From Bolinopsis microptera (Eukaryota; Ctenophora; Tentaculata; Lobata; Bolinopsidae): DNA of 64,000 nucleotides. Under the pieces are notes generated by a model. The model saw only the letters and a list, made by a program, of their open reading frames with translations, searched no databases and was not told the DNA's origin. Numbering within the stretch: position 1 is the first letter of the stretch; every line of letters starts with the position of its first letter. The translations under genes were made by a program, and so were the position numbers. The stretch lies in assembly GCF_026151205.1 (NCBI RefSeq), contig NC_087079.1, positions 5,227,230 through 5,291,229 of the forward strand. The letters run 5' to 3'. Below are positions 25,701 to 37,700 of this stretch, one piece after another.

Positions 25701-28700
25701 ATTTAAGCACTCAATGAGATCAGTAAAGGCATAATATTTGTTTAACTGTGTGCCCTCTACGTTTTTATGGGAGAAAATATGCGTCACCTCTCCATGAAAA
25801 CCGTTATTCATTTAACCATGATCATGCCCAACATATCGGACTCAGTAATTCTTATCACGCCCCTTTTCAATGTAGATTTTAGGAGCATCCCTACATCTTT
25901 AGGAAACTACGCTTGGTAAGTTGTCATGGTAACCAGTGCCACAGGGTGCCCAAATTATGTACTTCTTACAGCCATGTTTCTTCTCACCAAGTCCTTAATT
26001 CTTTATCTTATTGGAGCTCGATGCTTTATCTGTTGAGTGGATTGTTCTACTATAGATGCTCATAAACTTTCAAGGGTTTATGAAATTATCGACAGCTTTA
26101 TTAATATTATCGGTATTAGGACGGTTAAAAATCATGCTGCTTCACATTTCACTTCATCCAATGCAATGTAACGATCCAAATCATCCCCGATTCACATACA
26201 GCAGCCTCTATGATTGTATCCTTGTAATCAGGATGATAATCGTGTATTCTACATCTTTACACTGTTCAGAAGATAAGAGAAGTGTTGTACAGTGTACTCC
26301 GTGTACATTGTACAATGTACATTGTACACGGAGTTGTACTGTACTTCTTGAGGATTAACTTTGGGAGACTCTAAAACCAATTCTACCCCTTAATTATTAG
26401 CTCCTTTATTTTTGCATGATGCATAATTTCAATGGGAAATGATTATACTTTTATCTAAATTTCATTCAACTTATTTCAAGTTAAACCCAACTTTTCAGCA
26501 CTTTCTGGGCATCTCCCACCGCGGGTCTCCCCTCCTGGGAATGGGTGAAGTGTGTGTCAGGATAGACAAGAAACTTACCAACAAACTCCAACTAGCTTCC
26601 ATTAACTGTAATCAGGTAAAACTACCACAGGGATATTTTAAACAATTATATCGATATATGATAATTATTAATATATTATTATATATATATATTTATAAAT
26701 AAACTACATGTAAATAATAAATATACATGTAGTATATTTATAAATATATAGCTTAGTAATGTTATTGGGATAATATTATAATAGCTATAATAGAATAATT
26801 TCCGACATGTTCTGATTCTAACCCACTTTAAATATATTCCTGGAGGGGGATTTGTTTGAAAACATATAATATAAGATATACGAAAAGTTTGTTTTAGCAG
26901 GAGCTTTCAAAATACACGTGTAAATCGTCTTATATATTCCATTTGTCAGAGGAAGGGTTTTTTAATTTTCTACGAAAGTGGAAGGTAGGCCCCCGCCTAA
27001 CTGCCGGACTTAAGTTCATCTTATCAAGGGGTAAAACATTGTCATACAGCGCCGGGCCCATCATATTGATTAATGGGTCGTTGAAGGGGGTGCATGCGAA
27101 AGGGGTGAATGCTGCATGTGGAGCCGTACTTGATATGAGTCATGTCTTCACTCATCAATATCAGATTCGAATTGGTGATAAGAGCCACTAAATAGGGCCC
27201 TAAATAACGGTTGATTTCTTGAGAAGCCCCGGAGATAATTGTAAAATAATGATGTGGAGATAAAGCTTGTAATTTAAATTGTATTATACTAACATAGTCA
27301 GATCGAGGCCAGGTTTTAAGATTTGATTACTGCCGAGATAACCGGAAGCGGACTAGTTAACGACCGGATCGGAGTTGTTGATATGGAGTACAATGTTATC
27401 ACGACATGTGGTGAACAATGCGCGCTCATTATTGCACGTGTGTCCTGAGGACGTGATATTATAAAACAACTGTTATTATTAAATTGTCTTGATGAACAGC
27501 GCTTCGTAAAAACCTCGTACATAATGAACAGTGAACGTTATATATCAACAGTAAACAGTTAGGTAGGTTATGGGAAGTTAAGTAGGTCATGGGCCCCAAT
27601 TCGCGTCGCACATACTGGGGTATTATTTGTGAAGCAGAAGGAAAGTCGGATGAAAATACAGAGATTTGGGATGAAACTAGACAAAGTTGGGGTCTAATTA
27701 TCGCAAAATTAGGCCCCCGACTGAGAGCCGGTCAACAACCGCCCAGTCTAACTGATAACCAATTTTATTTTTTCTTGGTTCTCTATGGCGGTAAATTTTT
27801 TGATCATAATTTCTTGCTTAATTGTTGAATAATTTTTTAGATCGGCTCCTTTACACTTGATTAAAACGTTCAATTTTATGGTGGCCCAGTTCAACTACCT
27901 TTTACGTCATATTCATGAATTTAAATATTTCTTTTTCCTTTTAGACGGATCACGTGTTCACCGTATGGTACTGCCTTGGAGCCACCTTGAATTTTATAAA
28001 TCTGATCCTAACGTGGCCATATGATGGCTTGTTTTAATGGAAGAGGAGTTTGTCAGGTAGAAAAAACCTTAACCTTTTTGCTTCTCCAAGAACAATTCCA
28101 ACTACACATGTTTTTGGTCATATATTTTGTGACCAAACTAATATGAATCCTATCTGCACAAAATTATATGTTGTCTGCACACTAAACTTCTTTCAACTTT
28201 TCAAGGCATGGTTTGTTATTTACTCATTGGATGCTTTTACTTTATGAAGATTTTACGTACACTAAATGAAAAATCGCTGATAAACTGTAAAAACTTATTA
28301 AAATTAAAATACAGTATAAAACAATTATAATGTACCGTCGTTTCGGTGAACTGAAATTAAAAACATGTAAGTTCAACACAGCAATAGATTGGAAAGAGTT
28401 TATTAACTAACTTTTCTAATCTGAGGGTTTAAAATAAATTATTAAAGTTAAGTTAATAACACTCGTTCATCAACTTTAGGAGAGACCTCAAGATTAAAAG
28501 CATGCTGCATCTAAAGATCGAAACTGCAATTATATCTGAACAACGTGATTTAAACGGACAACCGCTAGTTTTATTAAGTACAATTCAAGTCATCACATCG
28601 ATATCAAATGCTGTAGAACTAAAACTTAAACTGTTCTTTCACTTGATATATAATATCATGTAAAACATGCATAAAGCTGAACTAGAGATCTGAACCTGGG

Positions 28701-31700
28701 GAGGTGAACCATGATTTGTTCTGACAAGTGACAGTGATCGACAAGCCAGCTTGTGACCAATCAAAAGCCATGATCACCATCACGTGACAAAGCAAATACA
28801 GTTCACCTGCCCACCCAGAATCCAGATCTTGTGGGTATCTACAATAACGTAAAAATACTTTTACTGCTGTTACTGCAGTTCTCGTAGCGTTAAAATACTT
28901 TAACTATTGATGACGGTAACCATGGTTACACATCATCTACTGTTCGAGAGTTTATCTGGGAGGTTATGCGGAGGATCCGGAGCCAGCCATATCCAACACA
29001 GCCGTGGAGACCATGGTAACACCATTCACGATGAGAAGGAGGGTGAGGCCGACTTTGTAGCCGCTCTTATTAAGGTATCGGGTGAAGTAAAGACCAATAG
29101 GGGAGGCCATTATAGCCACCACTGCACACACAAGGTACAGCCAGATGTCCTCCATGACAAACCAAGTGGTACTACCGTACTCCTCTGGGGGTGGGTTAGC
29201 CAGATAAGTGATAATTCTGACGCATGTGTTTACTGCAGCGATGACCGCTCCGTTTGCTTTTACCTCTACTGGAGGAAACTCGTATACGAAGAAGAATATT
29301 ATAAGGGGTGGACTTCTCACACCAATGAGTCCGGCGAGGAACCCGCTGAATAGACCAGCTACACACATCCAGATTATCTTCGGCCTGATTGGCCAGAAGG
29401 TCTGACTTATATCCTTAATTACCATCTTCATCTTGGTCTTGTTGTCTGTGGACTCCTTCTTTCCTGCCATCTTGCCGTTTTCCAGTAATCCGTCGTGTTC
29501 AGCATGGTTTCCGTTGGTGAGGGGCATGACAACGAGGTCAGTGTTGTGTTTTTCAAGGACGAGCCTCTGCTTCTCACTCCTGTCCCACTCCTTCGGGTTA
29601 TCTTCTCTCATAATGTCGTTTCGTCTTCTGGAGTCCTTCATCGTGAGTTGTCCTGAATTCCTCTATCTGATTCTTGCTGACTTTAGGTTTACTCTTGCTC
29701 ACTGTTTTGTAGCCCAGGTCTTTCATCTCGGAGAAGCATGCAGATTCGATCAGTTTAACGTCCTCGTCAGTTAGTTTACCGGTAGCCTTCCATCCTTCTG
29801 TCTGCTTGGTCTTTGTCTTTTTCTCGGGGGCCCCTCCAGACAGGAACTCATCCAGTTGATCCATCTGTTTACCCTTGTCTCCGACCACAGACTCGTAGTT
29901 AACCCTGTAGACACTGCCCTCTGGAAGTTCAGCTGCGGTTCTCTGCAGTTTAGCCCAGTTCTCTGCTTCAACGTAGACGTGGGAGTTGGCGTTGCTGGTG
30001 CTCTGGATCACGTCTCTGGGGTCTCGGTAAAGGTACACGAACTTGATTCTGCTTCCGAACTGTTTCTTTAGTTCCTCGTGGTATTCACCGGTTGTTTCCG
30101 ATTTGCAAAGCCAGGTGTTGCAGTTGTGAGCCTCTGTGTAGGTGTCCATTACAGCCTCAAACACAGCCGCTAGGGTGCGCTTCTCTCCGCACATCTTCAG
30201 GATGGAGTTGGACTCGAAGGAGAGTGGGTTTTTGCTCGAATCCAACCATGGAAGCGGGTTACTTTCGATGAACTCACACACTGAGTTTATCAGGGTTCTG
30301 AAGTTCTCCTCAGCAGTAAGGTCTCCGAAACTCTCCAGGATGGGAGCGAAGTGTTGGAAGATACCTGCTGCAGGTGGAGAAGCTATCTGTGGGTTCCTGT
30401 CGCTGATCAGCCCATGAAGCCAGTCACTGTCCTCCTTCTGGGATCCTACCACGAAGAACACGTCACTCTTTGCAGTTCCGTTAGTCCCTTCTTCCAGACC
30501 AACCTCTACCATCTCATATTTGCTTTGTTGTTTAGCAGCCCTCCAACCCCTCCATAAGTTAAATGCCTGCCATGCAGCTACCGCTATCGTTACAACTCCT
30601 ACGATTATCTTTAGGACTTCCGAAGGGGTGTAAGCTTGTAGGATTTGTCCGAGAGGAGCTCCAACCAGTTGCATTGGCACCATGGTCAGGATTAGATCCC
30701 ATCTAAAGTTCTTCCGGAGGTTCACGTTCCAGAGGACTATTGGTTGGATGACGGTCATGCCTATGGTCTGGATGAATACCGCATACTTTAGTCCAGGTAG
30801 TGCGCAACACTCTGTTAGTCCTGCTAGTGCACCGATCTGGTATACGAACAGGTAGCAGATGGCCATGCCGAAGCCCATGGCACTGAAGGCCACATTTCCG
30901 AAGAAAGTTGCCGCGGCAAAGTGTGCGATCACAGGAATGTTAAGCATCTTCCTAAGATAATGTTGGGTTAGTAAAATGTATGTCGATCATCGGGAAGATG
31001 TCTAAATGTAACATTTGGAAAATATTAAGATATATTTCGGTTTTAACAGTTTTACTATTTAGTAAAATGTCAAGCAATGGAGAACAGAACTAGACTAATA
31101 GAATGATAAATTATAGAAAATTCTACTGCAACTAAAATCAGGTCATAAACAAATATCGGGTCAGGTAGAAATGTTGTGCTGAGTTTCAGAATTACAATGG
31201 AACTTTGTTGGCCGGGTCACTTTATGCTTTAAATCCAAACTAATCGAAATTTAGGAATTTTTCATCAAATTAGATGACCTAGGAATTAGATTTTCGGTAT
31301 GTAAATGCAAGTAAGCTGGTCCGGCTAGTATAAATTTCAGATTGTGAGGGTCCAAAAATCAGCGTTTCACCTCTGCAGAAAATGCGAGTAGAATGAATGA
31401 ACTGGAGAATTAACGAATTATGCATCAATTACGTACCTGATTAATAAATTGTCTTGATGAGTATGTATTGGATTTCCGAGAATTGGATTTGGAAATGTGA
31501 ACCCTAATTCGATCAGTACCAGTAAAGTGCAACAAGGAGTTAAAACCGCAAAAAATAAACAATGCCGAAACAAAAGCTCTCGCAAACATCACTCTAAAGT
31601 CACGATTACGTAATCACTACGATAAAACAATAGCAACACACATTAACTACCTAACAGAAGCAGATAATTACTTAATAGCTAAACGTAATGCTCCTTACCG

Positions 31701-34700
31701 CCAAGTTAAGACCATTATGACGGCTAATTAGTAATTAAAGGGACTTTAATATAACACGTCATGCGGGGGGTGGGAATTACAAGTTCACGCACGTGGGGAG
31801 TTAGTTCACGTGTGGGCTTGCAGTCGGTTGCAGTACACGTTTTGCCCACACCCCCAATGAGTTATACTAGCTGCTGGAGAGAGAGAGAGAATACAATGTA
31901 CATCATGATGGATGATGGTGCACGGGGTTTCATGCGGGTCAGCATTAGCTCCGGCACTTTCTAGGTAGTGACACGCTGCACTGTCAAGTAGATTTATCTA
32001 GATTGTATCTACCTTACTGCCTTGTTCTGACTTGGGCGGGAGGGGGAGTTGGGGGCAACAGGAACTCAGTCCCTTTCGGTCTGCTTCAGTTTCGCTCTTA
32101 ACTATCTAATATCTTGAGTGTTGGTTTGGTTTGAATTGTCGAACAAACTTAGGTTCAGGACCTTCCCCCGTGGACGTATATAGGCAAGGTGCTAGAATAT
32201 GGGACACTATCGGCTACCGTTCTAACTTTAAATAAGCCATATAGTGAACACTGCCTCACCCTCTTGGTATTATTGGAGAAGTCAGGGGGTCAGTTCCTAG
32301 CATCGTGGTATACTTTCCTAATTCTTTTGTATATATACATCAAGAGGAGGCTATAAATGGTCACTGGTAAATTTGTGGTGGACTGGGGATATTATAAGCA
32401 ATTCATCTCATTACTTTGCAGAGTTTTGCAGGTCTTTAGTCTAGATTTTCACTGGCGAATGATTCGAATTGAGGCCGAGAAAATGATTTAAGTTTTAAGT
32501 TTCAAGGAACTAAGGTCAAGGAGGCTTCGTTGTATGAGTGTTTTTATAGCTTATATTGTTATTAGAATGGGATTTAAGCAAACATTTAGTAAGCAAGTGA
32601 CCGGATTTGAAATAAAACTTTGTGATAAAAATGGGATAAAAAACCTCGCAGGAAAAAATTGGAGCACTGAATAATGAACCAAAATAAATGATCGAAGCAC
32701 AAAGATGTTTTCTTTATATAACTGATACAAGTTATATCACGACCGACCGATCAGGATGTGTTGGGGGTGCCAAGCCGGATATTTCTGGAAGCATTCCCAC
32801 AAATCTGAATAACAAAATCACGCAGAAAATCCATTTTATAAAAATTTCTGCGACCAAGATCTGCATAATCTCATCCGCTTCACAGAAATTAAGTTCCCGG
32901 TAAGAGGAAATTTAAACATGATCCCCGGCATCGCGATTTCAATTTGGAATTCACTCAAGATTCGTTCTGAAAATTCGATCGATAATTTCGTCATCAAAAT
33001 AAACTTAAACTAAACTTATTTTAAGTTTAACAGGTTGTATTTTCGATGCGTGTTATACACGTCATAAACCTGGCTCCTATCAATATCGTGATCAATAAAC
33101 CTAGTGATTTTAAAATTAGTTTAAATTCGCTGATCAGCTCGCTACCTAAAATTTCTGAAATGCTGGTGAAATGCTGGAATTGTAAGAACATCCTGATCGT
33201 GATTTAATTTATTTTCTTTACATTTCCTTATTTATGTGAACGGAGTCCTCGTGCTCTCCTTCCTACCGTATGCAGCCGCAAATTAAAGCCCTCTTCCTTT
33301 CGCCTTTGACCATTCTTGCTAATGCAAATACGGTCTAGGAAGAATTGAAGCCTTTAATTGAACTGAAAGAGCACTATCTGGCAGAAATAAACGAGGAAAA
33401 ATGGAAAACCTTTAAATTAAAAAAGCTGCCCGTTAAAAACAAAGAAAAAGACAATACGATAAGATAACAGAAACCTGTACGTGCTATTCTAAAGAAGCGA
33501 GGTGTTAGTGTTACCTCGTACATTTGGCCTCAGCAATAGTCCGGAAATGCGGACAATACTCTCATATTATTCTTAAAACATTGTGTCTGAACAATGCGGA
33601 GCCCTACGGCACACTCGGATGAGTTACTGAACATAAACTAAGGCACTTGAAAAATTGAAAACAAGTTTCCTGTTAGAGGGTAGTGAGACGTATCACCATT
33701 GTTTGGATTGATGCCAAAAGTCGCCCAAATTATTCTGGACTACTTCTGTCCTTCCTGGTCGTGCGATGTGTGCATTGGCAAACTCCCAGCCATCTCTTTG
33801 TGATTTGGCACAGCTTCCTGGACAAGGAGGAGCTAAAAATGGCAACAATACGTTGGGTAGAGATTAGAGTTTGGGTTTAAAGTACTTATACTCTATAGTT
33901 ATTTGAACCTTTGCATGGTATGGCCGACCAAGACAAAGCTATTTTCACCTGAAGGAATTTGGGACAAACTCTAAAGAGGAACTGTGAACCCTGATGTGGG
34001 ACAGGGATATATGGAAGAGGTTATCTAGCGTAGATCGGTCTTAGTTTCGACCTAGTGGTAGCAGTAGTACTCGATGTACTCCAACTACCTCTTAAGTGAT
34101 TTAGCACGGTTGTCCGGCAAGAAGCTTCCCGGGCAAGAATGTATGGAGCTACGAAAAGGCTAATGTGGAACCACGAAAAGGCAAAAACGTAGAGTTTAGA
34201 TTTTAGATTTTTTAGTGCTCCCACGATCTTCCTTATGACGTACGGATATAAGATAAATTATTTTCCCCGACGTCAGCAGGGAAAATACGTCAGGAGAAGC
34301 CCTTTGGCATGCCCTGTACGACACAAAGTGTGATTCAGACAGAAATTAAAACTATCATAAGCTAAACTATTTGCGTGGAATGGATATTGTGTTCCTAAAT
34401 TACTTTGTGGTTAAAACTTAACCCCCTTGCACGCAAAGTGTGGAGCTACTTGGAGGAAAAGGTTAAAATACGTGAGGTTAATGAGTGATCACTGATCGCC
34501 TTGTTGTAGTTACCAGCAAACGACAAATTATTTTCTCCGATGTCAGAAAAATTTCCCAGAGGGTGCTGAAAATTCAATTTCCCGGATGACCTAGAAGAAA
34601 ATAAACCGCGAAGTATTGAAGAATGCTGCCTTGTCCGCTTTATAAACAGACATTCCGACTCCTATCTTATACTAAAGTTGCCCTGAACAAGGCATCGGGG

Positions 34701-37700
34701 GTCCCCTTCACTATTTGAAACTTTTACAGTTACACCCCGATATCTCCCCTACCAAAAGTATGAATTTCATTGCCTAATAAACGTTTGGGAGCTGGTACAT
34801 CAAGGAAGTTGGAGTTTGGATTATATCTAAAATTAGTCAGCACTGGATGCCCTATTCATCAAGAACGTTTCCGAGGAACTTCAGGACCTTCAGGACACCT
34901 GAAGTTCAGGTGTCAGTGTTACTAACTATCTAACAGGATGAAGTTTGAAGAGGAAAGTGGGACCTGCGCCGGCCTCGGTCAGGGGATCAGACCAAGTGAC
35001 GCTTCTGCTTTTGTACTCAAACCACTGACAAAAGTGTTCTCATGGTTCAAGGGACACTTGGGTGGCCGACATCAAAGGAATACCTTTTGCAATTTCTGGC
35101 AAAACGAGATTGAGTATAAATTCTAGTAAATGCACCAATAGGACAGTAATTATAATTACATTGAGCTGAACTATAAGAACTAAAGTAGGACGAATATAAA
35201 CTCGACTATTTCATCCCAGTTCCCCAGAAACGAAACTTGGAATACAGCCTTCATTACGGTGGTTAAACTGAATTTTCCATCAACATAACCTAATTTAAAA
35301 ACTAGATTAACAAGATTAATCATCGCGATCGTCATTCACGCCGGTTCACAGCCAATGCGAGGAAAGAATATTATTTCCAATGTTGGGAAAGTGCTGGGCG
35401 TACAATGGGGCCACCGACTGGCAGTCGGAGAAGAAGATGGCGTACGATTAGAGTTAGACCCGGGGGGGTCAGACGAATGAGTGAAAATGACGCCACTGTT
35501 GTGAGCAACAGGGAGTATTAGAAAATTAGAGGAGCGGTTTAGTCGTGTGATAATCAGATGTGGGTTAAGAAGGCAATTAAGGGAGACAGCTAGAATTGAT
35601 CCAATTATTATCGACTAGCACTTTGTGGGTGTACTGAGCTAGCACTTTGTGGCGGTACTGAGCTAGCACTTGTTATTTAAAGAAAAGATACGTGACGTGG
35701 TACTCCCGCTCGTACGTGGGTTTATAAATTGTGCAAAGATGGAAATAATGAACAAATAACGGTTGATATTCCTACAATTTAAATGGGTGAGAGGCCCCTA
35801 TTAGTTTATTGAACAGTATCTGAAGATAGATAAGATTATCTTCTTCCTGCGTACGGTCATATATGAACATAGTCATCAAAACGTAATTCAATTTAATCGT
35901 CGATAAACTGTTGTGCTGAACTCATTTTTAAGAGCGTGTGGCGGTGAGTCACTCACATGGTGATGTGAGCCTTATCGGCAACTTTTCGGCAACTTATCGG
36001 CACCAAATTTCTATATTTTCAAACGTTTGTACCTCATTGGACACTTTTAACTATGCATGATTACGATGATATCTTAGTATAAATATGAACAGTCGTCCCA
36101 GTTTTTTACAATGTTATATTTAAAACTTTATTGTATATCTGGACTTTTAATCATAATTCAAATGAAATCTGTTTGCTAAAGCATGTTAGGTTGCCTGCAC
36201 CTTACATGCGACAAGCTTGCAGTTCATGAGTTATGCTAATATTTTAACGAATTTCATGAGTTATGCTAATATTTTATCGCGATTGTAGCTTATCCATTCC
36301 AATTCGATCAAAAGGTGCACGGTATAGAAGTATATAACCTGGTATAATGAAGTTCACCTAATCCCCGGTAGCCTCTCGATTCTCGAATAACCTGACAAGC
36401 GAATTTTATGTACTCCATTATTGGGCCCTATATGCATGGCCATGTACTGTGACGTTTTGTCATGGAATACAGCTCGACGTGTACTAAAGTGCGATATGAG
36501 CTATGTCAAATCACATTTCTTGCACGAATTGGCCAATAATACGGGTGGATCGACTTAAAGTTTGGGGGAAAAGAATAGGCCTGGTATATTAGAGTACCCG
36601 GTATAGAGAGACACGGTATATAAAGTTACCCAAAATGCAAAGGTTCGAAGTTGTAATTTGATAATTTTGAGTTAAATTAAATACTTAATCGAATCGATTT
36701 ATACGAAGAAGGACTGACTTTATCAACACAAATTTTTGGTTTCACGCTTTTTTGGCTTTTCTATTGTTCCGATCCAGTAAACGTATTAAAATAGACTTTA
36801 TTCCGAAGAAAAATGTCCTGTTTCCTGGTACAAATCAGTGCACTATTAAATCAATCGCTATGTTTTAAGATGGAAAATTATGCCCTTTCTCGAATGTTAA
36901 AATGAAGCTATCGTTCTATTCGAGGCGAGTCTGACGGCAAAACGGAGCTCTGAAGTTGAATAGATGATAAAATATTTGTAAGTTTAACATAATAGTTAAT
37001 CGTTAAATCATCATGACCGCACGCGCAGATCAAAGGGCGGGAAAAACAAAAAACATGAGGACTATCGTGATAAACACAATAACCTATTCAAGTCTTAAAA
37101 TTAAGTTTATTAAAGTTTCGGTTTTGCGCATAAACTGTTATTCTAAGCTACGGGTATATGCCTCACAGAATGGCCAAAAAAAAGGAAGGTCTCTCAAAAT
37201 CACAAAACACACTTTATTCCAGTTTTTATCTCATAAGAAGCTAAGTTGACACTCATATTTTTCTTCCCGGGGGTTGATTTAATCTCATAACCATTTTTTC
37301 TTTGAGAAAAATTGGCCGGAAACTCTTCCTCCAAAAAAACATGCCTCACAGAATGGCCAAATCTGAATTTCTATAATTTTTTGATGGAGATATTTTTTAA
37401 ATTTCTATCACCACACGTTGTTAGAAAACCTATTAAGGAATGGGGTAATAACCTAAAACTCACGAAAAAACTGAGCTGTGAAAAATTATTTCACAAAAAA
37501 GAAAAATGCCTCACAAAATGGCCAAAAAGAAATGAAAACGAGAAAATTTTATTTTTCTAAAACCTTTGGCTCTTGTTTCAGGCATGCTGCTGGTATTAAT
37601 ATGCCTTGTTAACACCCCCATATAGGTGAAATTTCTTAGAACTGAATAAAAAGGGCATAATTTCCTACACCAAAAATGGCCATTTTGTGTGGCGTTGTTC

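Noticed and set aside
26291-26336. GTGTACATTGTACAATGTACATTGTACAC palindrome
   Set aside because: The centre is not truly palindromic and similar TGTACAAT runs occur at 22692; treated as simple-sequence noise.
28907-29353. 148-codon plus-strand ORF, and others at 29208, 29433, 29856, 30142 and 30351
   Set aside because: All are antisense shadows of the permease-sulfotransferase gene.
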